Source of the DNA: Paenibacillus sp. G2S3
Lineage (GTDB): Bacteria > Bacillota > Bacilli > Paenibacillales > Paenibacillaceae
DNA length: 64,000 nucleotides
NCBI RefSeq assembly: GCF_030123105.1
Contig: NZ_CP126095.1
Coordinates: forward strand, 4,526,001-4,590,000
Reading direction: 5' to 3'
Positions 8,745 to 17,681 of the stretch are shown one piece after another. The notes beneath the pieces are model-generated. The model made no database searches and was not told where the DNA came from. It was given only the letters and a program-made list of their open reading frames with translations. Numbering within the stretch: the first letter of the stretch is position 1; each line of letters begins with the position of its first letter. A program made the translations under genes and the position numbers.

Positions 8745-9590
8745 TTGACTACTACTGATACTTTGAAAAACATAGAAGAATTACAAGAACGCTGTGAGCA
8801 ATATGACGGAATCTCACTGAAATTGAATTGGGAAATGCTTCGCCAGCCATCAAGCGTAGGGGATACGGAATGGCTCGTGACCTATGAAGATGATTTACTC
8901 GTCGGCTTCTTAGGACTTTATGGATTCGGAAGCGATATGGAAGTTTGTGGTATGGTTCGACCAGGTTACCGTCGACGGGGGATCTTCACCTCTCTGTGGA
9001 ACCGAGCTCAGACTATTATCAAACGTAACAATGTTACTACCCTACTGCTAAATGCTCCCGCAGCCTCATCATCTGGAGCTGCATTCCTGCAAACACTACC
9101 TCTACAGTTTAATCATGCGGAATACCAAATGAAATGGGGCGGAAATACAGTTGCTTCTTCTGAAGCAAGCTCAGCGACAGGGACTGTGATCTTACGACCT
9201 GCTCGTGAAGACGAAGCTCCTATTCTTGTCGAGCTGGATTGTGGCGGCTTTGACATAAAGACAGAAGATGCCGCCGAACTCTATGACCTGCAGAAACAGG
9301 AAGGCCTGCAAGAACATATTATGATCGAAATGGACGGACAACCTGTGGGTAAAATGCGGCTGTGGACCGAAGATAATGAAACCTGGATTTATGGATTTAC
9401 CGTCAGCAAGAAGCTACGGGGGCTTGGTATTGGTCGAAGTGCACTTCTTCAAACGATCGAACGAGAACGTAAAAACTATAATGGAGTTAATCTCGAGGTT
9501 GCTCTAGATAATCCGAATGCGCTTAAGCTATATGAAAGCTGTGGCTTTGTCATTCAGAATAAACAGGATTATTACCGTTATATCGGCTAA
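8745..9590 (+). CDS. Tandem GNAT N-acetyltransferase
   Basis: A 281-aa protein with two GNAT domains. The first has VCGMVRPGYRRRGIFTSLWNRA near residue 70; the second has FTVSKKLRGLGIGRSALLQTIERER followed by LEVALDNPNALKLYESCGF. It starts at TTG (8745), with AGGAGG 8 nt before it. Acetyl-CoA binding is expected at the R/Q-x-x-G-x-G/A loops; the acceptor is unknown. A strong terminator follows at once. Confidence 0.88.
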   Translation: MTTTDTLKNIEELQERCEQYDGISLKLNWEMLRQPSSVGDTEWLVTYEDDLLVGFLGLYGFGSDMEVCGMVRPGYRRRGIFTSLWNRAQTIIKRNNVTTLLLNAPAASSSGAAFLQTLPLQFNHAEYQMKWGGNTVASSEASSATGTVILRPAREDEAPILVELDCGGFDIKTEDAAELYDLQKQEGLQEHIMIEMDGQPVGKMRLWTEDNETWIYGFTVSKKLRGLGIGRSALLQTIERERKNYNGVNLEVALDNPNALKLYESCGFVIQNKQDYYRYIG

Positions 9591-9604
9591 TCCATAGAAA
9601 TAAA

Positions 9605-9655
9605 GCCTCCTGTCTAATGGGCGATTTTCGCCAGTAGAGCAGGAGGCCTTTTTTT
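9605..9655 (+). terminator. Rho-independent terminator, probably bidirectional
   Basis: GCCTCCTG pairs with CAGGAGGC, with an inner GGCGA/TCGCC stem, followed on the plus strand by a run of seven to eight T. On the minus strand the stem is followed by TTTATTT, so it may also end the flavodoxin operon converging from the right. Confidence 0.85.
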
Positions 9656-9668
9656 ATGATTAGAGTAA

Positions 9669-10448
9669 TCACATGAGCCCAAAGCCTCCAACATTAGCTT
9701 CGCCTCTATCATTTCTACGGTCACTGCAGCTTAATGAGGCATCAGCGTGCACTTCCTGATCCAGAAATACAGATAACAATCGAACATAATCCAAAGACTC
9801 CTTATACGGGACAGCATTTCCCTTGTAAGAGTATTTACGACCCTCTAGTAGGGAGTATATTTCGACGGTCTCCGCAGGTTCACCGTAAGCTGCATAACAA
9901 AAGACGTTAGTCATATGCAAAAAGCCCGCAATAGTATCCTCATTGCCATTCACCATAAATTTCTGAATGTTCAGGCTTCGACCCTTCTGAGTAGAATTCC
10001 AAGCTAATTGAGTAATCATCGAAAGCTCCAAATTCAGCTCCGGGACAGGCACATACCACTGCTCGTATAGCATTACCGGAATTTCCTCTAGATGTTTGGT
10101 CGAAACGATACGCATTAATTCATCCGCTATACTCGTCTTGATATCCCAATATTGCAGCAATGAAGGAAAAGCATCCCCCCTAGGAGGCCACCGACGCTCT
10201 AATAGAAATTGTATCGGCGTCTCCCTACGAACTTCAGGCAGCAAACTATAAAAGTCGTTAAGTGTATGCCCTACAGCATATTGAACCTGCTGGCGCCAGC
10301 GTGGGAGCCCGGTCGCTTGAGCGCCGCTTGATAAATTCTCGGCCCCACCAAGCATAATGTGCTCCACTCGATAATCATGCAGTCGTTTATACGGAGGCGT
10401 ATGTAAATTCATTGGTTTCTTCATCAAACTTCCCGCTGGCCCGCCCAT
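9669..10448 (-). CDS. Unrecognised protein translationally coupled to a flavodoxin
   Basis: A protein of about 259 aa that I do not recognise. There is no signal peptide or membrane segment. It is mixed alpha/beta, with the notable stretches PRWRQQVQYAVGHTLNDFY and ETVEIYSLLEGRKYSY and a cysteine only near the C-terminus (SLSCSD) and in VFCYA. The chosen start is the ATG at 10448, one base after the flavodoxin TAG. The longer ATG at 10535 would overlap flavodoxin by 86 nt; an internal ATG at 10424 is also possible. Position under the same Fur box implies expression in iron starvation. Confidence 0.7.
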   Translation of the reverse strand: MGGPAGSLMKKPMNLHTPPYKRLHDYRVEHIMLGGAENLSSGAQATGLPRWRQQVQYAVGHTLNDFYSLLPEVRRETPIQFLLERRWPPRGDAFPSLLQYWDIKTSIADELMRIVSTKHLEEIPVMLYEQWYVPVPELNLELSMITQLAWNSTQKGRSLNIQKFMVNGNEDTIAGFLHMTNVFCYAAYGEPAETVEIYSLLEGRKYSYKGNAVPYKESLDYVRLLSVFLDQEVHADASLSCSDRRNDRGEANVGGFGLM

Positions 10449-10449
10449 C

Positions 10450-10902
10450 CTATGATGCCACCATACAAGCTTCGATAAATTGACGACCAAATTGACGGCA
10501 AGCTTCTTTTTCAGCAGCGTTCGGTCCATATTCAATCTTTAGGCTATCCTGTAATATTACAGCACCACGTTCCTTTAACTTCTCCACGATTAAGTCCACG
10601 GCTCCACAATAAATCGCGTAACCTGTGTCTCCACTACCAAAAACTGCTGACTTCATAGCGGTCAAATCAAGCTCATCCATCTCGTCATAGAAATCTAGAG
10701 CTTCATCTGGAAGCTCTCCATCTCCCCAAGTGTATGCTCCTAGCAGAACGCCTTCATATGAATTTATCTCAACCGCATTGCATTCAGTGACCGATTTCAA
10801 AACGGCTTCACCTCCTGCTTGGCGTATTCCCTCTACAATCAATTCAGCCATTTCCTCAGTGTTTCCAGTTAAACTTGCATATGCCACTAGCACTTTAGTC
10901 AT
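10450..10902 (-). CDS. Flavodoxin
   Basis: A 150-aa short-chain electron carrier. The phosphate-binding loop of FMN is VAYASLTGNTEEMAELI at residues ~5-21. The isoalloxazine loops are GAYTWGDGELPDE (~55) and FGSGDTGYAIYCGAVD (~88), both classic. The start is the ATG at 10902, with GGGAGGAA before it; the ATG at 10929 is too far upstream. A perfect 7-1-7 Fur box lies 65 nt before the start, fitting flavodoxin's known role as a ferredoxin substitute in low iron. The next gene starts one base after its stop. Confidence 0.93.
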   Translation of the reverse strand: MTKVLVAYASLTGNTEEMAELIVEGIRQAGGEAVLKSVTECNAVEINSYEGVLLGAYTWGDGELPDEALDFYDEMDELDLTAMKSAVFGSGDTGYAIYCGAVDLIVEKLKERGAVILQDSLKIEYGPNAAEKEACRQFGRQFIEACMVAS

Positions 10903-10966
10903 CTTTCTGTTCCTCCCATTACTAAACATAAAATTTAAATGATGTGTGCTTCACCCTCATTCTATT

Positions 10967-10981
10967 TGATAATGATTATCA
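10967..10981 (-). promoter_or_regulatory. Fur box upstream of the flavodoxin operon
   Basis: TGATAATGATTATCA is an exact 7-1-7 Fur/Per-type inverted repeat, extended on each side to TTTGA...TCAAA. It sits where it would cover the promoter of the minus-strand flavodoxin gene. Of the regulators that use this motif (Fur, PerR, Zur), Fur best suits a flavodoxin target. Confidence 0.85.
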
Positions 10982-11000
10982 TTGTCAAATGAATAAAATA

Positions 11001-11047
11001 AATAAAAAACGCAAACACCCGGTTATTCACACGGTTACGTTTGCGTT
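11001..11047 (-). terminator. Terminator of the VOC-family gene
   Basis: On the minus strand AACGCAAAC pairs with GTTTGCGTT, with an inner GTAACCG/CGGTTAT-like stem, followed by TTTTTTATTTATT. It lies about 30 nt after the stop of the VOC gene. Confidence 0.85.
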
Positions 11048-11074
11048 CGATCCTTATTTTTGCGCAATATTGAA

Positions 11075-11440
11075 TTAGTATGCTCCTTCGAGCAAGGTAA
11101 TGTGGTTACCCTCAGGATCGCGGAAGTTCATTTCTTTCCCGCCATATGCCATCGTAACCGGTGGCTGGCAATCCAGCCCCTTAGCCTTTAACTGCTCATA
11201 CGTCTCATCGAGATTATCGCAGCCGAATACTAAATTAACAAAGCCAGTCGTGAGCTTTTCCCATTTCGTCGCATCCCAAATGATGATTCCAGGCTGTTTT
11301 TTGTCGAATCCAATCTTTGCCCCATCAAAATTGCCATAGCCTTCAAACGGGATTGGAATACCTAGCACCTCCGAATAAAATGCAGCCAACGCTGCAGTAT
11401 CCTTAGTGTAGATGTTTGTACCTTCAAAAGACGAAATCAT
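11075..11440 (-). CDS. VOC (glyoxalase/bleomycin-resistance fold) family protein
   Basis: A 121-aa single-module VOC protein. FEGTNIYTKDTAALAAFYSEVLGIP begins the first beta-alpha-beta unit; LVFGCDNLDETYEQLKAKG and MNFRDPEGNHITLLEG form the second, ending in the conserved Glu metal ligand. It could be a lyase, dioxygenase or binding protein, and the sequence does not decide. AAAGGGG lies before the ATG. It is flanked by the AraC-type gene on the same strand, about 100 nt away. Confidence 0.85.
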   Translation of the reverse strand: MISSFEGTNIYTKDTAALAAFYSEVLGIPIPFEGYGNFDGAKIGFDKKQPGIIIWDATKWEKLTTGFVNLVFGCDNLDETYEQLKAKGLDCQPPVTMAYGGKEMNFRDPEGNHITLLEGAY

Positions 11441-11537
11441 AATTTATCCCCTTTCATTCTCATCATCATAGTGTCAATTTCTTACTTAGGTCTAGTTTAA
11501 CAAGGGTAGCACCCTTTGTATTGCAAAATTGCGACAT

Positions 11538-12398
11538 TTATCTGCCAGCATAGACCAAAGCGTCAAGGGGTGTTCTTCCTGCATATTTCTTGAAACTATT
11601 AATAAAATGAGGCTGGTGACTGAATCCATACGCAAAAATAAGATCCTGCATATTCTTCGTCTGCGCAGGCAGTTGATACATTTCTCGCCATACATTCTGA
11701 AATCGCACAAGGTCAGCTGTTTTTTTAGGTGATACACCTATGTATTCTTGAAACAGTCTTTCTAGTTGACGTCTACTTAGATTAGAGCTGGCTTCCAAAT
11801 CCTCAGCTGTTACTACACCCTTTTGCTTAATTAGGGTATAAACTGCATTCATCATCCGATCATTAGAACGTCCACCACGCTCAAGACGCTGAATTAGATA
11901 AGCCTCAGCCGCCGCTATCCTTTCCATCATAGAATTTTCTTGTTCCAGCAGTAATCCTAACTCTCTCTTAAAAGTACCAAAGTATTGGTCCACATCCACA
12001 AATGCATTCAAGACATCCCGGAGATGGTCATCCGTAAAAAAATGAACGGCCCAGAAATGAAATCGGATACCGAATCGCGAAATCATACCTTCCCCTCTGT
12101 CTGAAGGCACTTCAAATGGAGCATCATTGATGCCAGAAAAAACAGATGTTGCTATCCCGGTTGATTTATCTAAATCCCAAATAATGTCCATGCATGTATC
12201 TGGAATAATTGTTTCCATTCGAGGTTCGTAACCAGATGTCTTGTCCACTACGTGAACGGATGCCTCTGTGCGAATAGGAGGTGTAACAGAGCCCCAGAAA
12301 CAGCGAATATATGGCCGCAAAGCTTGACTGGGTAGAAATTCACTAGTTTGTGCTGGATTTGCAGTTATCGGGAAATATAGAGGTGCGAGATTGAACAT
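11538..12398 (-). CDS. AraC-family transcriptional regulator
   Basis: A 286-aa regulator. The N-terminal ~170 residues contain LRPYIRCFWGS and IIPDTCMDIIWDL, typical of the DUF6597-like sensor half. The C-terminal ~100 residues hold the double helix-turn-helix: VTAEDLEASSNLSRRQLERLFQEYIGVSPKK then MQDLIFAYGFSHQPHFINSFKKYAGRTP. GGAG precedes the ATG. The inducer is unknown. It may control the VOC gene just downstream. Confidence 0.88.
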   Translation of the reverse strand: MFNLAPLYFPITANPAQTSEFLPSQALRPYIRCFWGSVTPPIRTEASVHVVDKTSGYEPRMETIIPDTCMDIIWDLDKSTGIATSVFSGINDAPFEVPSDRGEGMISRFGIRFHFWAVHFFTDDHLRDVLNAFVDVDQYFGTFKRELGLLLEQENSMMERIAAAEAYLIQRLERGGRSNDRMMNAVYTLIKQKGVVTAEDLEASSNLSRRQLERLFQEYIGVSPKKTADLVRFQNVWREMYQLPAQTKNMQDLIFAYGFSHQPHFINSFKKYAGRTPLDALVYAGR

Positions 12399-12626
12399 AA
12401 GCTGCTGTTCTCCGATCGTAAATATTGTAAGGACTATGACATTTGATCATACACAATAGTTGCTTGTTATGCCAGAATAATAGCTGTGAGTATGGAAATA
12501 TTATACACATAATCTTCATTGGATAAAATAAGTAGAGTGTTGGGCTTGTGCGTATTTTGTTTGTAGCTATATGGTGAAATGATGTACAATAAAGGCTAAA
12601 TGAATTTTTGAAGGATGGATTAAAAA

Positions 12627-13490
12627 ATGTATATAGCTAGCGACTGGAAAGACTATGAAGTAATTGACACTGGCGGTGGAGAGAAGCTTGAACGTTGGGG
12701 TGACATTATCCTGCGCCGTCCTGATCCACAAATTATTTGGCCGCTCTCCAATGAGACAGCGAAATGGCGTGATGTACACGGTCATTATCATCGTTCCTCA
12801 GCTGGTGGTGGACAATGGGAAATGAAAAAAACGATTCCGGATGACTGGAAGATTAGTTACGGTAAATTAAAATTCCACCTGCGTCCTACGAATTTTAAGC
12901 ATACAGGGTTATTTCCTGAACAAGCGGCTAACTGGAGCTGGATGATGGACAAGATTGCAGCTGCTAACCGGCCAATCTCAGTGCTAAATCTATTTGCTTA
13001 CACTGGTGGAGCTACTGTAGCCGCAGCAAGTGCTGGCGCTTCTGTAGTTCACGTGGATGCAGCTAAAGGTATGGTGCAATGGGCGAAGGAAAATGTACAG
13101 CTGTCCGGCCTGGGCGAGCGTCCAGTTCGCTACATCACGGATGACGTATTCAAATTCGTACAACGTGAACAACGTCGTGGTAGTAAGTATGATGCGATTA
13201 TTATGGACCCGCCTTCCTATGGAAGAGGACCTGGCGGAGAAATGTGGAAGCTGGAATCCAGCTTATATCCATTCCTTGAGAGCTGTATGCAAATTATGAG
13301 CGATAAGCCTTTGTTTATGCTAATCAATTCTTACACTACCGGAATCTCTCCAACCGTACTACGTAATATGTTGTCTATGACTATGGGCAAACGTTATGGT
13401 GGAAAGCTCACCTCTGGTGAAATCGGTCTTCCGATTACTTCCTCCGGTATGAATCTGCCATGCGGTATTCTGGGACGCTGGGAGGCGTAA
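12627..13490 (+). CDS. Class I SAM-dependent methyltransferase (RlmI-like, Methyltrans_SAM family)
   Basis: A 287-aa methyltransferase related to 23S rRNA cytosine-C5 enzymes but without a PUA domain. The SAM-binding motif I is NLFAYTGGATVAAASAGA near residue 120, followed by the acidic VVHVDAAKG. Motif IV is DPPSYGRGPGG at ~190, the family's catalytic region. No Cys pair of the classic m5C type is obvious, so the exact target is open. The pseudouridine synthase gene follows 3 nt later, suggesting a small RNA-modification operon. Confidence 0.85.
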   Translation: MYIASDWKDYEVIDTGGGEKLERWGDIILRRPDPQIIWPLSNETAKWRDVHGHYHRSSAGGGQWEMKKTIPDDWKISYGKLKFHLRPTNFKHTGLFPEQAANWSWMMDKIAAANRPISVLNLFAYTGGATVAAASAGASVVHVDAAKGMVQWAKENVQLSGLGERPVRYITDDVFKFVQREQRRGSKYDAIIMDPPSYGRGPGGEMWKLESSLYPFLESCMQIMSDKPLFMLINSYTTGISPTVLRNMLSMTMGKRYGGKLTSGEIGLPITSSGMNLPCGILGRWEA

Positions 13491-13493
13491 GCC

Positions 13494-14240
13494 ATGACAC
13501 AGCATTTATCTGGCAGCAATGAGCCGCTGGACGGAGGATCACAGCGATTTGAAATATTGTACGAAGATAACCATCTTCTCGGTATTGTGAAGCCTGTGAA
13601 TATTCCTGTTCAGGAGGATGCTACTGGGGATCCTGATCTGCTGAACCTGCTCAAAGAAGATGTGAAGGAACGTTTCAATAAGCCCGGCAACGTCTATATG
13701 GGTCTGGTCCACCGTTTGGATCGACCGGTTGGGGGTGCAATGATCTTCGCCAAGACTTCTAAAGCAGCCTCAAGACTATCCGAGTGTGTCAGAACTCACA
13801 GCTTTCATAAGGTGTACTTAACGGTCGTGCACGGAAAACCACCAGCATCTCATGGCCGTCTTACCGATACACTGCTTAAAGACGCCAAGAGCAATACCGT
13901 CACTGTAGTCCGGAAAGGAACACCCGGCGGTAAGGAGGCTATTCTGGATTACACGGTGCTTGGCAGTGCAGAGGGCTATAGCCTGCTCAAGATCGATTTG
14001 CTTACCGGTCGTTCACACCAAATTCGAGTGCAGCTTAGCTCCATTGGCTGCCCGTTATACGGTGATCAGAAGTATGGGGCTTCAGTGAACAGACCTGGAC
14101 AGCAAATTGCACTGTGGTCTGCACTTGTAGGCTTTCCCCACCCTGTAACTAAAGAAGAAGTAGAACTTATTTCCCTGCCCCCGCAAACCCATCCTTGGGA
14201 TTTATGGTCCAAGGAATTACAAAAGAAGGCTATCCATTAA
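13494..14240 (+). CDS. RluA-family pseudouridine synthase
   Basis: A 248-aa enzyme that isomerises uridine in rRNA or tRNA. The catalytic motif HRLDRPVGGAMIFAKT is near residue 82, with the Asp as nucleophile. GRSHQIRVQLSSIGCPLYGDQKYG is the second conserved motif. There is no N-terminal S4 domain, so it belongs to the short RluA group; substrate not assignable. GGGAGG lies 8 nt before the ATG, inside the end of the methyltransferase gene. Confidence 0.9.
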   Translation: MTQHLSGSNEPLDGGSQRFEILYEDNHLLGIVKPVNIPVQEDATGDPDLLNLLKEDVKERFNKPGNVYMGLVHRLDRPVGGAMIFAKTSKAASRLSECVRTHSFHKVYLTVVHGKPPASHGRLTDTLLKDAKSNTVTVVRKGTPGGKEAILDYTVLGSAEGYSLLKIDLLTGRSHQIRVQLSSIGCPLYGDQKYGASVNRPGQQIALWSALVGFPHPVTKEEVELISLPPQTHPWDLWSKELQKKAIH

Positions 14241-14260
14241 TGGATGGCCTTCTTTTTTTG
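14222..14260 (+). terminator. Terminator after the pseudouridine synthase gene
   Basis: AAGAAGGCTATCCATTA pairs with TAATGGATGGCCTTCTT (one wobble) and is followed by seven T. The arm overlaps the last codons of the gene. A short T run on the other strand could also serve the converging MarR gene. Confidence 0.85.
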
Positions 14261-14348
14261 AAATTAAGCGTTGTTGTACTTTATTAATGGCTTGTCATCG
14301 CAAGCTTGTACCTCAATCTATCTCTCCGGCCCTTGTCACCCTGATTAT

Positions 14349-14780
14349 TCATGGTGTAGAACCCTCCGGTGTAGTTGTAACAACCATTTTGCCCATTAAA
14401 TAGAGTAGTAGCTGTTGGTTATGAGAGGAAATCGGATCAAGCGCTTCTGCAAAAAAATCACTTCGGATCTTCAAACCACGTGCAGTCTCCTGCGTTCCAA
14501 TTTCCGTTATACTCACCCATACAATACGGCGATCCGCAGCATCTCTCTCCCGAATGATAAGCCCATTTTTCTCCATCCGATCAAGTAACATAGTAACCGC
14601 TGCAGGACTGGTCGCCAGATGTGGAGCCAGATCAGAAGGCTTCATGGCATCACGTTCCTGAAGCAGTTCAAGTACTGTGAGTTGGGCATCCGTTAGCGAT
14701 GGGGCAAGATTACTATCCATATGTAGTTTGTAATCTTTTAAAATTTTATGCCAAATTTTACTGAATTCAGAAGCGTGCAC
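14349..14780 (-). CDS. MarR-family transcriptional regulator
   Basis: A 143-aa winged-helix repressor. LTDAQLTVLELLQERDAMKPSDLAPHLATSPAAVTMLLDRMEKNGLIIRERDAADRR is the canonical MarR DNA-binding region, with the wing arginine in DRR. The start is a GTG at 14780 preceded by GGAAGGA. It has no same-strand partner nearby, so its regulon is unknown. Confidence 0.9.
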   Translation of the reverse strand: MHASEFSKIWHKILKDYKLHMDSNLAPSLTDAQLTVLELLQERDAMKPSDLAPHLATSPAAVTMLLDRMEKNGLIIRERDAADRRIVWVSITEIGTQETARGLKIRSDFFAEALDPISSHNQQLLLYLMGKMVVTTTPEGSTP

Positions 14781-14890
14781 ACTGATTCCTTCCTTTCCTT
14801 GCGGTTCTATCCGGTATAACTACATTTTCGCGAAACAAATTCCATTTCCTGCAAAAGAAGAAAAATAAATCTTCTAAACTGATCAGCGAG

Positions 14891-14943
14891 AAAATTAAAA
14901 AAGGTGCCTAGTCATTTCTCAAGAAGAATTGACTAAGCACCTT
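14891..14943 (-). terminator. Terminator of parC
   Basis: On the minus strand AAGGTGCTTAGTCA pairs with TGACTAGGCACCTT (one mismatch) around an AT-rich loop, followed by TTTTTTAATTTT. It lies ~45 nt past the parC stop. Confidence 0.85.
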
Positions 14944-14985
14944 GATAAGATATTTTAACAAATCTGTTTATTACTAGTTTTTGTT

Positions 14986-17436
14986 TTACTTAACTGCTGG
15001 GAAAAGATTAACAATCTCATCCTTTTTCTCCACGGGAACAATCTGTTTGCCTGTAGAACGACGTTCTCCAAGTGGTGCAGATTCAGAAGAGAACGTATGA
15101 TGTGCATTCTCCCGTGTAATTGCATTCAGTTCCAGCGGCTCTCTGCAATAGTAGGCCCCCGCCAATCTGCTGCCATTTGGTCGTACTCGCTTGCCTTCCT
15201 TAAATTCAAAGGTTGGCATCCCTTTGCCACCACGACTTTGAGATGGATAATCCACTAGCAGTGAACGCTTCGCATATCCGATATCGGAGATGGAAAGGAT
15301 CTCACCTTCATCTTCACTAACCCAGAAGGAAGAAATCACCTCATCGCCCTCACGAAGCTGAATGCCTCTTACACCGGATGCAACACGCCCCATAGGATTA
15401 ACTTCATTCTCATGGAACCTAATACTCATTCCCTCACGAGTCACGAGTACAATGTCCTTGTCATTCGTACTAGTAGCCACTGTAATGATCTCATCCCCAT
15501 CAGCTACCTTACAGGCTGCTACGGCTCCAGAACGGCTTGTAGAGTATTCCTTGAGCTCTGTACGCTTAACCTGACCTCTGCGGGTGATAAACACTAGACT
15601 TTGCTGCGGATCATCAAGATTATTGACCGGAATCACGCTAATGATGCCATCCCCTTTAGACAATCCGATAACGTTAACAATCGCTGTACCAGGTTCTTTC
15701 CATTTAAACTCTGGAATCTGATGAACAGGAAGCAAGAAGTACTGTCCCTTGCGCGTAAATACCAATAAACTATCACGGGTATTTACATCAAGCAGCTTGA
15801 CGATATGATCGCCCTCTTTAACCCCTGAAGTTTGACGTTCACCACCAGAACGGGTAAAGGAAAGCATACTAGTTCGCTTAATATAACCATCAGCTGAAAG
15901 TGCAACTAACACTTCCTCCGCGTTCACCAGCGTTTCAAGGCTAACCTTAAGCTCCTCTACTTCGCCTTGGATCAGCGAACGGCGATCGATCCCGTATTTG
16001 TCGCGGATCTCCAGTAATTCCTTGCGGATAACAGCTACGAGCTTCTTGTCACTTTCCAATATGCCACGCAGATGTGTAATCTTTGCCATCATTTCATCCA
16101 ATTCTTTTTGGAGAGAGGTAATCTCCAAATTGGTCAGACGATACAACTGCAAGGTAAGGATGGAATCCGCTTGACGTTCACTGAAGCCGAACATCCACAC
16201 GAGATTGTTCTGAGCATCCTGCCGGTTCTTCGATGCTTTGATGGCAGCGATGATCTCATCTAGAATATTCAGCGCTTTAACCAAGCCTTCTAAGACATGA
16301 GCACGGTCTTCTGCGCGCTCCAGATCAAATTGGGTGCGATGAGTCACTACTTCACGCTGATGCGCGATATAGGCCTCCAGGATGGCTTTAAGACCAAGCT
16401 GTTGCGGAGCTTTGTTGACGATCGCCACCATATTGAAGTTATAGGTGATTTGAAGATCGGTTTTTTTGAGCAGATATGCCAAAACGCCTTGGGCATCCGC
16501 TTCTTTCTTAAGTTCAACTACAATCCGAAGTCCTTCTCGTCCACTCTCATCACGCACTTCAGCAATGCCATCGATCTTCTTCTCTAACCGAATATTCTCC
16601 ATGGAGGTAACCAGTCGTGATTTTACAATCTGGAATGGAACTTCTGTAATCACGATTTGTTGCTTGCCGCCACGCATATTCTCGATCTCAGTCTTGGAGC
16701 GTAAATAAATACGGCCTTTTCCTGTGCGGTAAGCATCCATAATGCCGTCTCCGCCCATAATAGTGCCGCCTGTAGGGAAATCCGGACCTTTCATAAAGGT
16801 CATGATATCTTCAAGCTCAATATCCGGTTTCTGCATCACTGCGATACAAGCATCAATAACCTCACGTAGGTTATGTGGCGGAATCTCAGTGGCAAAACCT
16901 GCGGAAATCCCACTCGTGCCATTTACAAGTAGATTCGGATAACGAGAAGGTACAACAACAGGCTCTTTGGCTGTATTGTCAAAGTTGTCCTTAAACAGTA
17001 CCGTCCGCTTCTCGATATCTCGCATCATCTCCATTGCAATCGGAGATAGCCGCGCTTCTGTATAACGCATTGCCGCAGCTGGGTCATCGTCCATCGAGCC
17101 CCAGTTGCCGTGACCGTCAACAAGTACATGCCCCATCTTCCATGGCTGTGCCATACGAACCATACCATCGTAAATCGAGGAGTCACCATGTGGATGGTAA
17201 TTACCCATTACATCCCCGACGGTTTTGGCTGACTTGCGGTATGGCTTGTCAGGCGTATTGCCAGAATCGTACATCGCATAAAGAATCCGGCGCTGTACAG
17301 GCTTAAGTCCATCGCGTACATCGGGAATCGCCCGGTCCTGAATAATATATTTGGAATACCGACCAAAGCGGTCACCGACGACCTCTTCCAGAAAAGCCGG
17401 CAAAAATTGTTCTGATAAACTACTCACTTTGCTCAC
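14986..17436 (-). CDS. parC: DNA topoisomerase IV subunit A
   Basis: Breakage-reunion subunit of topoisomerase IV, 816 aa, which decatenates daughter chromosomes. The winged-helix CAP region contains [12 protein letters not shown] with the catalytic Tyr at ~125. The quinolone-resistance region is [10 protein letters not shown] (Ser 86, Asp 90). The C-terminal beta-propeller repeats include [13 protein letters not shown] and [13 protein letters not shown]. The GyrA-box QRRGGKG is absent, which favours ParC over GyrA. The start is a GTG; a second GTG three codons on is possible. parE precedes it by 245 nt, an unusually wide gap that holds a hairpin repeat. Confidence 0.95.
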   Translation of the reverse strand: MSKVSSLSEQFLPAFLEEVVGDRFGRYSKYIIQDRAIPDVRDGLKPVQRRILYAMYDSGNTPDKPYRKSAKTVGDVMGNYHPHGDSSIYDGMVRMAQPWKMGHVLVDGHGNWGSMDDDPAAAMRYTEARLSPIAMEMMRDIEKRTVLFKDNFDNTAKEPVVVPSRYPNLLVNGTSGISAGFATEIPPHNLREVIDACIAVMQKPDIELEDIMTFMKGPDFPTGGTIMGGDGIMDAYRTGKGRIYLRSKTEIENMRGGKQQIVITEVPFQIVKSRLVTSMENIRLEKKIDGIAEVRDESGREGLRIVVELKKEADAQGVLAYLLKKTDLQITYNFNMVAIVNKAPQQLGLKAILEAYIAHQREVVTHRTQFDLERAEDRAHVLEGLVKALNILDEIIAAIKASKNRQDAQNNLVWMFGFSERQADSILTLQLYRLTNLEITSLQKELDEMMAKITHLRGILESDKKLVAVIRKELLEIRDKYGIDRRSLIQGEVEELKVSLETLVNAEEVLVALSADGYIKRTSMLSFTRSGGERQTSGVKEGDHIVKLLDVNTRDSLLVFTRKGQYFLLPVHQIPEFKWKEPGTAIVNVIGLSKGDGIISVIPVNNLDDPQQSLVFITRRGQVKRTELKEYSTSRSGAVAACKVADGDEIITVATSTNDKDIVLVTREGMSIRFHENEVNPMGRVASGVRGIQLREGDEVISSFWVSEDEGEILSISDIGYAKRSLLVDYPSQSRGGKGMPTFEFKEGKRVRPNGSRLAGAYYCREPLELNAITRENAHHTFSSESAPLGERRSTGKQIVPVEKKDEIVNLFPAVK

Positions 17437-17512
17437 CTTCTGTTCCTCAAACTGCCCGTTTTAAAATAGTGTGATGATTCTCATGAACACTCCAGGGATT
17501 TTTGGACTTCCG

Positions 17513-17630
17513 GTCACTGTTGTTTCCAGATTTTTTGATTATAACCGCTAATTGCGGATAAAATCCGGAAACAAAGGCGAACGCTATCGCTCCTACAGTT
17601 CCAAAATTCCCCTACGTTCCAAGAATCACC
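17513..17630. repeat. Dispersed hairpin repeat, copy A (parE-parC gap)
   Basis: GTTTCCAGATTTT (17522-17534) pairs with AAAATCCGGAAAC (17560-17572), followed by AAAGGCGA... and CTACAGTTCCAAAATT.CCCT. The same arrangement, in opposite orientation, occurs at about 27035-27140 with a different but still complementary stem. A stem kept by paired changes argues for selection on structure, or for a mobile palindromic element. Confidence 0.75.
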
Positions 17631-17681
17631 AAGCTTTTTGAAAATCGGGATTATCGTCACTTGCAGCACTACACACTGCAA

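Noticed and set aside
11500..11519. ACAAGGGT-AGC-ACCCTTTGT hairpin between the AraC and VOC genes
   Set aside because: The stem is good but no U-run follows on either strand, so it was not called a terminator.
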